Below are positions 22,346 to 33,500 of a stretch of 64,000 bases of DNA, in pieces (the first letter of the stretch is position 1; each line of letters opens with the position of its first letter). Source of the DNA: a virus; IMG/VR virus record IMGVR_UViG_3300034190_002878, positions 1 to 64,000 of that record, one strand, 5' to 3'. A model generated the notes under the pieces. That model was not told where the DNA came from and did no database searches. It worked only from the letters and a program-made list of their open reading frames with translations. The position numbers and the translations under genes are program-made.

Positions 22346-25300
22346 TTAATATGAAGAACCGCCAGTTGATCCACCGCCAGTCGTGCCTCCACCTGAGCCG
22401 TTTATTAGTGATATAGTGTTGCTAACATCTGCTGTCACGGTTGTACCACCAGAAGTGGAGCCGCCTCCAGATCTCGGAGCTGAACCGTTTGAAGGCTTAC
22501 TTTCGCTACCCGGAATCAAATCCATTACTCCATCAGGAATACTGAGGCCATCGTTAGCACTAATCGTAGTCTTTTCGTACTCTGGGGGGCAGGCGTCCAG
22601 TGCAATATGCTCAGTCTTAAATTTGAGATTGATTTCTAGCATCCTTCTAGTTTCACACGATGTGACGCGCATCTTAAAGTTCTTATCCCACAGTCTCTCA
22701 CTTCTTGTTCCTAGCTTGAGATCTCCAGCGGGTCCGCCTGTAGGTGTACCGGCTGTTGTCGCATCGGACAAGCCAGATGATTCTACATCTAATACTGATT
22801 GTAGGTACTCAGGCCTAATCTGCAATAGCCTCTGGCCTTGCTTGCTTAGATCGACAGGCAAGCTTGGATCTGGTTCATAAATATTAATTAATGGATAAAT
22901 GGCACCGTCTGTGTCAACTAGTTCCACTTCGTAAATTGGTGTTGGGTTTGAAACGTGCCCATGAACATCAATAGATCTGAAGATATAATAATATTTTTGA
23001 TTCGGAACAAGAGTTTCGACCATAGATACTGCATCTGCATATTGATTTGGTTTTTCTGCAACCTCTGTTGATATAAGTTTTCTTACGCCGGTTGAGAAGT
23101 CAGTATATCTTGTGGGCTTGTCAGTTAACATAAGTGACTCAAACCCTCTAACTGGATCGTCTGAGCTGAACAAGACATTACCATCAGTTGATCGCTGAGA
23201 TCTTAACAGTTCTTCGAACATTGCCTTTTCTCTTTCAAAAATGGCAATTGGGCGGTCGTAGTAATCGCCAAGGCCTGCACCTATCTGGAATAGCATTTCG
23301 TTATTAACAGCTCTGTAAGGATTAATTTCTACATCGGGGCCTACGGGATGAGAGTCTGTGACCTTGCCGGACCACAACATGTACGGAATTTCATGAACTT
23401 TTAAACTTGGGAATGTTGTAACCAAGAAGGTTTCTCTGCAAGGCTCAGGCTCGGGGCATTCGCAGACTGCTTTAAGTTCAGTGGCCCCAAGTGCAGTTAC
23501 CTCAAATCCTGCTGCATATGATGTGGCTTCTGCTGTTGTAACTTGTCTCTGTACTTTGCCCTCTATCCAACCGTCTGGACACTGCTCTGCTCTTAGTCGC
23601 CCTCTGACCGTGGTTGTTCTCTGGTAGGTTGGGAGGTCCGCAGGGTCTGTGACGCCGAACACTTCTAAGATCTCGTCAGTTATCGATGATGCGTCAACTA
23701 AATTTAATTCAGCTCGTAGGGCAACTCTAAGCTGACCATAAATTGTACAAGCTGGTTCGTTTTTACCAGTCCCGGCTGTTTGGTCACCAGATGATCTTAC
23801 TTGCTTGTTTTCAATTATTGTTACAACAGACCACTGATCTGGATTGGGATTGAAGAAATCAAAACAATAACAAAGCACAAGGTATTCAAATTCGGGACCA
23901 AAGCTTTGCCCTGACTGGTCGGTGCCTCCATCGGAGATCTGCCTTCTGAGGATTGCCATGCCAGTACCTTCGCAGGTATCAACCGTTCCACCACCAGTTA
24001 AGCTTTTCCACTGGCTGTTCTCTGACAGTAATTGGTTTATAAGATTGTACTTTTCTCCTTCGGATAGCGAGGCATCGTAAACAATTCTTAATAGCGGTAC
24101 AGCAGTTCCTGTTGGTGGAACCCCTGTTACATCCAGAGGTGACTCTTGTAGATTGTAGACTCCTGCAATGGCTTGATTACCAATTGTAGCGTTTTCACAT
24201 GGCTGTGGCTGTGGATCTTCTGGTCTTTGGCCAAAATACTGAGAGTAAAAATACTCGGTCCCAACAGACAACTGGTATGCAGTTACAACGTATGTGTACT
24301 CTTTATTATACTTTACTTGTGTATCAACATATTCAAAAATGTCAATTGAGTTAGAGTTGGGAATCCACACATTTTGAATTGGAGTAATGCCGATCTGTTC
24401 AATTTCGTCGAATATAGCTTCAAGTTTTTCAAAGTCTTCACCAGCCAAGGCAGCGGTCCCATCGTTACCAAGCAAGATCTGATCGCGCAACATTGGACTA
24501 GAAGATAGAACTGTCTCTAACTGCTGTTGTAGTTCGGCTGTCGAATACTTAGATAATTTATAAAGAATAGTTTCGGAGTGTGGTGTGTCACCTCTCATCA
24601 TTTGCTGATAAGTTCTGAGATGGGTTTCGGCTATCTGGTTAACCTTACCTGACATAATAAAGTAATTCGCCAAGTATGACAAGTCTCTTTGGTATAGGCC
24701 GGACCTTAAGGCCATGTCGGTGGAATCGTTTTGGTTACCAAGAAAAACATGATCGCCGGGGAACGACACTGAAGAAGCAGGGATATCTGGTAGACTCATC
24801 ATCCATTGATAAAAATCGAACGTCCTCAAGTCTCTACCAAACGGGCCGTAAGATGCTTTATAATTGCTTACTTGATTTGGCACGCTTGCTTTTGGAGTAT
24901 ATGCGTTCGACAAAGTATCGTAGTAACGCTTTGCATAGGCAAACTCCATTGTCTCTTCAGGGGGTGGCTTGAGGTTGCCTTCAGAGGTTGGAGTAAAAGC
25001 AGTTGGCGGTGTGGTTGCAACGTCTAGCCTGACCTCGCCTTCCGACACTCTACGGAGCATGTTACACTCTAGTTTCGAGTCCTCAAGAGCATCTGCAACA
25101 AAAGTATTCCTGTCAGTGCTGAAAGAAACTGTGGCATCCATCGGGAATGATTTAGAATACACATTCTTATCTTGTAAAAACGGTTGCTGCTTAACAGGAA
25201 TTAGGTACTCTGTGTATCCCTTTTGCAGAACTAACTTAGCAAATTCTTTGAATCTACAGCCTACATTTTCACTTAGATATAGCACATATGGTACTGATCC

Positions 25301-26140
25301 GTCCTTATACACGGACAAGTATAAGTTTGGTATTCTAATTTCTGGTAAAGTATTTCCTCTGAGCTGACGCTCGTAGGCCTCTAGGAAAAAGTTATAGCTA
25401 AATTTAACATCGCCAACCATTGCCTTAGGCTTACCTTCAAGATACCCATCTTCAAGCTCTGAAAAAGGCGCGAACATTTGAAACCAAAGGTCTCTGAACA
25501 ACCTGACTTTTGCCCTATTTGTTTCGGCTTGTTCTGGTTCTGGACCGGCTTGGTTTGGGTTAACAGGAACGGCCATTGAATTTGAGACCAAGGCCATCGC
25601 ACCCGGAATATTAACCTCAGGTGGTGGCGTGTCTTCAGGGTCGTCGGACTGGATTGGCCCATAATTTAGCCTTCTTCCGCACGAGTCATCTGGGAAATAC
25701 TTCTGGTCGATTGGCCCAGAGTAGCCGAGATCAGACAGGGACGCTCTATAGCCAGCAACTCTGTCTTTTAGAACTCCTCTTAGGATCTGTAGCGGATTAC
25801 CACTACTAAAATGATCTGCAAAGAACCTTCCGAGGTATGCATACCAACCGCAACAAGGCTCTTCGGCATCAGGGATCGGCGGGAAGTAGTACGGATTTGG
25901 TTTAATTGAGACTAGCTGAGTTGTTGCTGGTACTTGGGTCGAGAAGAAATAATCGTGCTCCCACTCTAAGTAAGGCCCAAATGTCATATCCATAACGGGA
26001 GGATCTACATTAAATCCGTACTGTAACCCAAGTCTAGAGCTTGGCACCCAAGCCCGACCCATAACTTTTCTAAAATTATCAGGCGTGTCTTCAGCTAAAC
26101 TACAGTGATGGACGTAAACGTATTTTTTAGTTAAACTCAT
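22346..26140 (-). CDS. Large tail/fibre structural protein (1264 aa)
   Basis: The 1264-residue protein starts MSLTKKYVYVHHCSLAED. It contains several segments with a fibronectin-type look, for example EYTYVVTAYQLSVGTEYF and NQKYYYIFRSIDVHGHVSNP followed by PTPIYEVELVD (about residues 1045-1085). A Cys-rich stretch around residues 860-920 has CPDGWIEG and CECPEPEPC. The C-terminus is a Gly/Ser/Thr-rich flexible tail ending GGSSY, much like the GGGGY ending of its neighbour. It begins at the stop of the 1116-residue gene with a one-base overlap. A tail or adsorption structure is likely; no specific family recognised. Confidence 0.65.
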   Translation of the reverse strand: MSLTKKYVYVHHCSLAEDTPDNFRKVMGRAWVPSSRLGLQYGFNVDPPVMDMTFGPYLEWEHDYFFSTQVPATTQLVSIKPNPYYFPPIPDAEEPCCGWYAYLGRFFADHFSSGNPLQILRGVLKDRVAGYRASLSDLGYSGPIDQKYFPDDSCGRRLNYGPIQSDDPEDTPPPEVNIPGAMALVSNSMAVPVNPNQAGPEPEQAETNRAKVRLFRDLWFQMFAPFSELEDGYLEGKPKAMVGDVKFSYNFFLEAYERQLRGNTLPEIRIPNLYLSVYKDGSVPYVLYLSENVGCRFKEFAKLVLQKGYTEYLIPVKQQPFLQDKNVYSKSFPMDATVSFSTDRNTFVADALEDSKLECNMLRRVSEGEVRLDVATTPPTAFTPTSEGNLKPPPEETMEFAYAKRYYDTLSNAYTPKASVPNQVSNYKASYGPFGRDLRTFDFYQWMMSLPDIPASSVSFPGDHVFLGNQNDSTDMALRSGLYQRDLSYLANYFIMSGKVNQIAETHLRTYQQMMRGDTPHSETILYKLSKYSTAELQQQLETVLSSSPMLRDQILLGNDGTAALAGEDFEKLEAIFDEIEQIGITPIQNVWIPNSNSIDIFEYVDTQVKYNKEYTYVVTAYQLSVGTEYFYSQYFGQRPEDPQPQPCENATIGNQAIAGVYNLQESPLDVTGVPPTGTAVPLLRIVYDASLSEGEKYNLINQLLSENSQWKSLTGGGTVDTCEGTGMAILRRQISDGGTDQSGQSFGPEFEYLVLCYCFDFFNPNPDQWSVVTIIENKQVRSSGDQTAGTGKNEPACTIYGQLRVALRAELNLVDASSITDEILEVFGVTDPADLPTYQRTTTVRGRLRAEQCPDGWIEGKVQRQVTTAEATSYAAGFEVTALGATELKAVCECPEPEPCRETFLVTTFPSLKVHEIPYMLWSGKVTDSHPVGPDVEINPYRAVNNEMLFQIGAGLGDYYDRPIAIFEREKAMFEELLRSQRSTDGNVLFSSDDPVRGFESLMLTDKPTRYTDFSTGVRKLISTEVAEKPNQYADAVSMVETLVPNQKYYYIFRSIDVHGHVSNPTPIYEVELVDTDGAIYPLINIYEPDPSLPVDLSKQGQRLLQIRPEYLQSVLDVESSGLSDATTAGTPTGGPAGDLKLGTRSERLWDKNFKMRVTSCETRRMLEINLKFKTEHIALDACPPEYEKTTISANDGLSIPDGVMDLIPGSESKPSNGSAPRSGGGSTSGGTTVTADVSNTISLINGSGGGTTGGGSTGGSSY

Positions 26141-29100
26141 TAGTAACCGCCGCCTCCTGTGCTCGTTGAACTAACTGGCCGCATTAAAGGGCCGGGGCGT
26201 GAATCGCCAGCAAAAAGTGTTGCGCCTAGATTTGCAGACTGGATGCGGCCAGAAACGCCTGCGACACAAACATATGATACAGTCGAAGGCTCGTCAGGGA
26301 TCATGTCGTATACTGCATTTACTTGCGTTTCGACATCAGTAATCTCTGGACTCTCCTCCATTCTTGTAACCGGGTCAACTGCAACTACTCCTGTTGTTGA
26401 AGGCGTAGTCGAGGTGATAAAAAAGTTTTCTGTCAATATATCAGCACCTAAGCTGGGCACCGAATCGTCTGGAACGCCAAATTCATTTAGACTAATTGGT
26501 CGCAATCTGACGAGAAGGGATTCTCCCTCAGGGACACTATCTATCACTTCTTTTGTTAGTGGAGAGTATCGCGGCTTCTTAAGTGATTTGCCGCCAAAGG
26601 TTGATTCAAAGTCGGCTAAATATTCAACTTTTACAGTGCTACCTTGATTGTAAGTAAATATATCTTGCACTCTTGGATCCTTTACAAGGTCAAGATCATG
26701 ATCGACCCAATTAAATCTTGCATCGTCTCTTGAATCAAACAATGCTCGTAAGCCAATTGGCATTTGTTCAATCTTAGATGCATCAAGATCATTTAAGATG
26801 TTATCCTCTCTTAGGACATCAAATTTTGAAATTGCAAGCTTTCGACTCTCTGTCGCATCCGTTATGTCTGGAATTTCTTGGTCTTGATTAATTGGCGCAT
26901 CTGGATTTAATATGTCGGTATCTTGAGCCTTGTTTAATACCGCTGTGGCAATGGTTTCGGTGGCCGACATCACAAATCTATCTCTCTTTGGCTTCTTTGC
27001 AATCCTATCCGGTTCAGTGTTTTTGTCAGCAAAGCTTTTTGATCCAAATACCTTAGTGCTATCACTATTGTACTGCTTGTCTTTACTTGATTCTGTTGGG
27101 CGTAGCGTTACAGATATTCCCAACTCTGTCAATATGTCTTCAGATAATTCTAGCATGCTAGTATTTTCAGGTGGTGCTTCAACAGACAGTGGCTTATTAC
27201 CTCTTGCGGACCTAAAATTAATACTCTTATACTGTTCTAGATTGTCTATCTGTGTATTGTCACCAACCAGATCCATGGTTGTTGTGCCACATCTAACAAA
27301 TGCTGGTGTAAGGTAGCTGTAATCTGATCTGTTACGACTTCTACTAAGAGCTTGAAGCTTTCTTTTAGGTAAATTAGACCTACTTTTAGCGTTATTCCTA
27401 CGACGAGTATTCGAGTCTGAGTAGAACTTTCTACGTTCTAAATTGATTCTCTCTTCGTAAGACTTGTCAGTCATGCTGGGGAAGCTATTGGCCCTTGCGG
27501 TTGTGTAGTCTAGTTTCAATGGGCGCTCATTTGTTTGATCGACAATTGCATCAAACTCTTTTTCTACGCGAACCATCCCCAAATCTGCATTTGACTTTTT
27601 GGAGATAGTAGGATCTTTTTCAGCGCCAGCATTATTTGTATTTGCATTGTCAATACTGTTGCCAAGAGCTAGCTTTAGCTTGTCTTCTATTGAGCCTATC
27701 ACTTCAATTATATTTTCAATACCTTGAGGACTGCCGTTCTGAACACTTAGGTTAGATATCATATAATTTTGTGCCGCACTAAAGCTTTGTCCGGTAATTG
27801 CTTTTAGCAGCTTCATGACCTCTCTAGTCACCATCTTAGCGGTTCTAGTATGTGCCCTCTTGTACCTTTTCTTATAATCTCTAGTGTATTTTTTGTTCAA
27901 CATATCGTAAGCTTTTACATTGTCAATGAACGAAACCAATTCCTCTAACTTATCTTTGGCTTCACAAATCACGGCTAGCTTTCGATTAATATAAGCTACA
28001 GTTGGATCTTTAAATTCAATCTCAGTGGAATATCTAAATTTACCTGAAGTTCTATTAGAGATTTGCATGTCTTCTACTGTAAATGCACGGTATCCTCTAC
28101 TAGTGATGTTTCGAACCGGTGTCTCAGAAATAATCCCTACTTCCACTTCCTTGATGCCATCAAAGTCTTCATCAACGGAATATCTATTAGTTTGTAGTCC
28201 TCTTGAGTACACATCTTTCACTGCACCGTTCATAGTTTGCATGTCTTCGCCGTATGACTTTTGGTCTGACGAATAAACCACTAGCTCCCTCTCTTGTGAT
28301 TGCTTGCCTCTGGTGTCCTTGCCAACTTTTTTGACGCCTAGTTCTGTGAGATCGGCACCTTCGATAGCACGCTCACGAAAAATTTGAATGCTTTCAATTG
28401 GGGTTCTTCGATAAATGCCCTGCTCCCTAATACCGGGAAATTTACTGTTAGCTCTGACCACAGATTCAGGATCCATGTAAAAGACAAAGCTAACTTTTCC
28501 GTCGTTAGTTTTTGACAACACAGGATCTGATACAAACGTCTTGGCAACTTGCTGTTTAGTCCCGGTGCTGTTTAGTCTATCAATTTCATCGTATGGGTCA
28601 TTTGTTAATGCGCGGCCTAAATCCAAACCTAATAGTTCTTTTTTTGTAGTGGAATTATCCACAACTTTTAAGTTCGGCATTGTTCTCTGGACCAACAGGG
28701 GCTGTGGTAACATCGTGTGCTTTGCGCCGCCCATATAGCCTCTTGTCGGCGGGTGATAATGAACTGGCCCGGTCCATGTCTTGCCTGTTGCAGGATTCAC
28801 AAAGTATGGGATTGTCTCGTTTACTTTGCCACGCTCTCGAACCTTATCTAAATTCGCCTTAAGTGCCATCAATTTTATAGTCTCTGCTTGCAAATTATTG
28901 CCTGCCTCAAAGCCGTAATCGTTCTTCATTCGTTCAAAATCAATATTTACATATGACACCACTTCAATGTGATCAGTGTCTGCCCCGTCAGGCAATTCAA
29001 TGGTGGCATTATAATTTAATTCATAAGCGCGAGAACCGTCGCTCTTCTCCTTGACCAACGCATTAGATAGCGTCCCAGCAGCATGAAGTCTTGGGTCAAT

Positions 29101-29490
29101 AGCCACAACAACAGCGTCACCAGCGGCTTCAGCGGAGGTGACTATAGCGTCTACGTCTACTTCCTCACAAGTAATGTTTTGAGTATAACCCGGCGAAAGA
29201 AATGTCGCAACCTTAAACTCCATATAATTAAGGATTTTATCTGTCACTGGGTAACAGCAATCCATACATTCATCATAATACCAGCCACTATCACCGGCTT
29301 CGGGAGTGTAACCAGAAGGAGGTTCAGTTACAGGATCACTTGGAATTATGTTAAGGCCACCACCGGGGCCTGAGCTACTGTCAGCGGGTGGAGGGCAGTC
29401 TGGGTTGATTGGTCGATAAAGTTCTTCCGCACTAAGGCCGATAGTAAGAGTCGCGTCATCAACGTTAACAGAATTTACAAAAATACCCAT
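26140..29490 (-). CDS. Large tail/fibre structural protein (1116 aa)
   Basis: ATG 29490 follows TAGGAG. The 1116-residue protein starts MGIFVNSVNVDDATLTIGLS. The N-terminal part includes a short Cys cluster (YDECMDCCYP, about residues 73-82). A helical, Lys/Arg-rich region occupies roughly residues 500-720, and the remainder is charged and beta-rich. The C-terminus is Ser/Thr/Gly-rich and ends GGGGY. No catalytic motif is visible. Located within the uninterrupted tail block between the 356-residue and 1264-residue genes. Virion role inferred from size and context. Confidence 0.62.
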   Translation of the reverse strand: MGIFVNSVNVDDATLTIGLSAEELYRPINPDCPPPADSSSGPGGGLNIIPSDPVTEPPSGYTPEAGDSGWYYDECMDCCYPVTDKILNYMEFKVATFLSPGYTQNITCEEVDVDAIVTSAEAAGDAVVVAIDPRLHAAGTLSNALVKEKSDGSRAYELNYNATIELPDGADTDHIEVVSYVNIDFERMKNDYGFEAGNNLQAETIKLMALKANLDKVRERGKVNETIPYFVNPATGKTWTGPVHYHPPTRGYMGGAKHTMLPQPLLVQRTMPNLKVVDNSTTKKELLGLDLGRALTNDPYDEIDRLNSTGTKQQVAKTFVSDPVLSKTNDGKVSFVFYMDPESVVRANSKFPGIREQGIYRRTPIESIQIFRERAIEGADLTELGVKKVGKDTRGKQSQERELVVYSSDQKSYGEDMQTMNGAVKDVYSRGLQTNRYSVDEDFDGIKEVEVGIISETPVRNITSRGYRAFTVEDMQISNRTSGKFRYSTEIEFKDPTVAYINRKLAVICEAKDKLEELVSFIDNVKAYDMLNKKYTRDYKKRYKRAHTRTAKMVTREVMKLLKAITGQSFSAAQNYMISNLSVQNGSPQGIENIIEVIGSIEDKLKLALGNSIDNANTNNAGAEKDPTISKKSNADLGMVRVEKEFDAIVDQTNERPLKLDYTTARANSFPSMTDKSYEERINLERRKFYSDSNTRRRNNAKSRSNLPKRKLQALSRSRNRSDYSYLTPAFVRCGTTTMDLVGDNTQIDNLEQYKSINFRSARGNKPLSVEAPPENTSMLELSEDILTELGISVTLRPTESSKDKQYNSDSTKVFGSKSFADKNTEPDRIAKKPKRDRFVMSATETIATAVLNKAQDTDILNPDAPINQDQEIPDITDATESRKLAISKFDVLREDNILNDLDASKIEQMPIGLRALFDSRDDARFNWVDHDLDLVKDPRVQDIFTYNQGSTVKVEYLADFESTFGGKSLKKPRYSPLTKEVIDSVPEGESLLVRLRPISLNEFGVPDDSVPSLGADILTENFFITSTTPSTTGVVAVDPVTRMEESPEITDVETQVNAVYDMIPDEPSTVSYVCVAGVSGRIQSANLGATLFAGDSRPGPLMRPVSSTSTGGGGY

Positions 29491-29502
29491 TTAAACTGAC
29501 TC

Positions 29503-30573
29503 CTAATCGTTACAGTCCGTACCTTCTTGAGGTACTGGACAAGGTGCAAGCGGATCTGGTCCGGTGTAGACATCGTATCTTGTTGGAGTAGCTGCATTAG
29601 GAGCGCACACAACGTCGAGATCGACAAAGAGGTTTTTCTTGTCAAGTTCTTCTTTGGCCTCACAAATGTCAGCAGGATCAATCTCCTCGTCTACAAAAAC
29701 ATTAAAATAATAATTTACCATGCGTGGATTGTCACCAATCGCTGGCGGCTTTGGCAATTCGGCATCATCTACTAGAATGTTGTTGACAATATTTTCAACA
29801 GGCTTCTTGAAGAATAATGGTTTTAATTCTTGTTGTCTAACTTCCGTGCCTGAGAGGCCAGCCTTAGCTGATACATAGTCTTCGTTCTCTACCTCGAACA
29901 CTTCAACCTCAAAGTTTGTTTTATTGTATTCAGTGTTTTCCTCTAAGATTTCTAGCAACAAGTGGTCTGGATCAATCGCCACATAAGTTCCATCACTGTA
30001 CACGTTGCTAGAAAGTGCGGGGTCTGGCTTGATTGGTAACACTAAGCCCGGATCATTCACATCCAAAATAGCAGTCTTGTAGACCACATCAATATCAATT
30101 TGTGGAATTTCTAAAGTCTGGTAGCTAGAGGTCAGGTAAGGGATCGATCCACTAATCTCCCCGTTCAATACTTTAATTGACCATTTGGGTGCCTGATCTG
30201 TGGTTGGTGAGCATGTTCCAATTGGATGCGTTGCCAAGAAAGCCTTCTGCTCATTCATTTGGGCGACAGATGCAAGCTCTGTTGCTCTGTCAACGCTACT
30301 AGCCAACGCGAGATTTGTTTCAAAAATTCTCTTTGTGTTCTTTTCTCTGCTAGCTCTCGTGTTCAATGTCTTGGGTTGTGGCGTCTCGTGTTGGATCCTG
30401 TCTTCAATATCTTTTGAATACTCCACGATCTCTGCATATCGACCATCATAAAGAATATTATTATCATGGAATGAATAATACACAGGCTTGAGACGCCCAA
30501 GTGATAAAAGATATCTACCGTGTGGCGTCAATTCTATGTCTATTACTTCTTCTTTTTTGTTAGCAAAAAGCAT
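29503..30573 (-). CDS. Virion structural protein with LT-x-x-GR module (356 aa)
   Basis: ATG 30573 follows AAAGGAA. The N-terminus, IDIELTPHGRYLLSLGRLK followed by PVYYSFHDNNILYDGRYAEI, matches the N-terminal module of the 299-residue protein (LTDTGRMRLAKG, SFAFGDDEIDY). A helical segment follows (about residues 45-110). The C-terminal half is acidic and beta-rich, with a Cys/Pro-rich end (APCPVPQEGTDCND). It begins 4 bases after the giant 3463-residue gene ends. Tail component by context. Confidence 0.65.
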   Translation of the reverse strand: MLFANKKEEVIDIELTPHGRYLLSLGRLKPVYYSFHDNNILYDGRYAEIVEYSKDIEDRIQHETPQPKTLNTRASREKNTKRIFETNLALASSVDRATELASVAQMNEQKAFLATHPIGTCSPTTDQAPKWSIKVLNGEISGSIPYLTSSYQTLEIPQIDIDVVYKTAILDVNDPGLVLPIKPDPALSSNVYSDGTYVAIDPDHLLLEILEENTEYNKTNFEVEVFEVENEDYVSAKAGLSGTEVRQQELKPLFFKKPVENIVNNILVDDAELPKPPAIGDNPRMVNYYFNVFVDEEIDPADICEAKEELDKKNLFVDLDVVCAPNAATPTRYDVYTGPDPLAPCPVPQEGTDCND

Positions 30574-30576
30574 CTA

Positions 30577-33500
30577 TCATTCCTTTGACGGCAAAAGACT
30601 TGTTGTTGTAGCACTTTCTGGTGCGGCCTTCACCCCACTGTCTACTGTGTCTTTATCCGACTTAATAACTAGTCGCTCGTCAATATCTTTATCGGGTGCA
30701 GAGAACTTAATCTCAGACTCTAGCTTAATTAACTCAACCATTGAGAAGAAGTCAAATGGCCAGTTAAAGCTAAATCTATCCTGCACTGTTGTTTCTTCGC
30801 TGGCTCGGCCTGCTTTGAACTCTTTCCTGAAGCGGGGGTCAGCGTCTGTATTTGCACCTGCAACCTTTGAGAAGTAATTGGTGTTTGCGCGCTGCTTGAC
30901 CTTGAATACCATCCACTGTAATCTGTCGTCAATTGACTCTCCAGTTTCACCAGCTACATTCCCAAGTAGTTCGTTTAACACTAGCTTGTGTCCAACCTTA
31001 GTTTCTGATTTCTTGACAATCTTGCCAGAAGGTGGCATGAGGTTTTGCCACATATGAGACAAGTCGTTCTTATCAAACTCAAATTCGAACTCAAAGAAAT
31101 ACATCGCAATTGGGTCAACACGATCCCTAAACGCCACGAAGTCCATAGTTGGAGGCACGACATATTTATCTAGGCTGTTAACCATGTGCTTAATAGATTC
31201 ACCTACTTCTTCTGTTCTTGGGTTTGCTATAACTTTATCAACTAGTGTCTTATCAACGTTAAAGAATTTGCGCTGTCCGCCCTCTTCAATAAATGGCACA
31301 GCGACGACTGCTTCACTAGCTGTGAGTTTTTGTGCTGTCTCACCTAGTCGCATAGTTTTCTTGTCAAATTGCACAACATCTAAAAGTGATTTGAAAGGTA
31401 CTCGATTTGTACCAGAGCCACCATAGAAACCCTTGATGTTAGTATCATCAATGTTAGCAGCATTCTCGTCAATACGGTGGCCGTTGTTATTGTTAAAGAA
31501 TGATGAAGAACCGTAATTCTTAACTCTGTTAATGAGGAAGTTTTGTGGGATATCCTCAATATCTAAGAAAATGCCCTGCTGTGGGTCAGTAGGGAACACA
31601 CCGAACTGGTGCCATATACCTCTCGTGACTGACTCTGAGTTGTTTGTTGGCACTGTAAAGTTTGTACCTGCAACGATTGGATTCACACCAAATTGATCGT
31701 TAAAGTTAAACATTGGCGTTTCAAATTTTGGCTGGATTACCCAAACTGATTTGTCGTCGCTAGACTCGCCTATCGTGATAGGGTTGCCGTCTGCATCAAA
31801 AGTAACGTTTGGTTCTTGAACTCTTTGGAATAGATTGAATGATGAGCTAAGCTGCATGGCAAACCTATTAATATTAATTTGCCCGTATGGCTGCGTATTA
31901 GCGCCGGGTTGAGTACCCAAGCCAAGCTTATCAAATCGCCAATATAGTTTTCTAGATCCAGCGAGAATATCTCCAAGCGTTGCAAAGCTTGAACTAGGCC
32001 GGAACAAAACATCACACCATGCCTCTCCATCATAATATGGAGGCGTGAAGCTGGGGTTCATACCGAGCAGAGAATCGGGTAACAATTGTCTTGAGAAAGT
32101 GTTCTGCTCCAATGCAGCCGATCCAGTGGCCCCTAATTGGTCGCGACCAGACATCGGAGGTCCGAAGGCGCTAGGGCGACTGTACATCGTAAAAGTTTCT
32201 CTCAAGGACGGCTTGCCTTCAGTGGTAGAATTAAAATCAAGGAAAGTATCATTAGGAACAATGTATTGGTTTAGGCGACCGGGCTGGCGACCCCTATTAT
32301 AAGACTTTCTTAGTTTGATTCTTAGGCCATAAACTGAACCAGTGTCTAAAGACTTGAATTGTTTTGATGGCTTTGACTTGAGTGTGGAAAATTCACCTGC
32401 TGGTAAGAAGAACTCAGGGACTGCGGCAAAGAAGTTGTTAGACATTCGCTCATAAAGTTCATCGCCTTGGCCATCCCATGAAGCTGTCATATCCATTGCC
32501 GAAGATGGATGAACTTCCATATCAACAAATGATAGATTTGTAATAAATCTTTTTGGCTCAATAATGGTCTCAAAAGGAACTCTAAAGTCCCATCCCGCAA
32601 GTTTGCCCCCAGCGTCAAGCCTCGGGCTGGATGCAGTAGACATCATAATATAATTTGTAGCTACGTTTGAATCACCGGCATCTTTTGGATTGTGCCGCTT
32701 GAAAGACGATGTGTATACTGGATAGTCTACTGCAATGCCAGACTTAATTGAATTATACATAATACCGGGGGCGAAAAGCGGCGCGACCAATGGTCTTATT
32801 CTAGCACTGCTGAACACCGAGTCATCACCCGTGAATGATACTTGATCGCCATATGATTTTGAGAATTGTGTCGCGATATCAACTGTCCGCTCAGCAGGAT
32901 AAAATCCGTTATACGGCAAGAACTTCATGGCTGCTTTGCATGTTAAGGTAATTTCTGAAGGCTTGGCAATTTCTTTATGCTCCTCTTTCACCTCTGCAAA
33001 GTGCTTCATAAAGTCTGTATTTGAATAAACTGTAAAGAAATCGTTTTCTGAGCTGTTCTGTGGAACTGTTGAACCTGTGGGAGAACCAAAGATGGACAGC
33101 AGCTTTGGATTATCCGCTAAGAAATTACCTTGTTTCTCTTTAATATAAAAGTCCATATGTTCGCTAATTCTAAACTCTGGGACGATGGAGTAGTCTTTGG
33201 CTACAACTCGAAGATCTTCAGCGAAATCATCGTATGAATCATAGAAAGGTGTCGTAGGTCTCTTCACAAATACACCATCATCATTCACAACACCAGCATT
33301 CTCACCAGCTTCCCAAGCTGTAATACCGCCAAAGATCTTCATACGACCAAGTGGCTTACCAGCTAGAATCATCGAGGCAGAACTAGAAGGAGCTGATGGG
33401 CCAACTGGGGATCTAACAGATGCAGTAGCTTCTAACAAGTGCGGACGAGCGTAAATTACAGATGCAGTCATAGTGTGCTTGTTGCCGTAGTGCAAAATTG

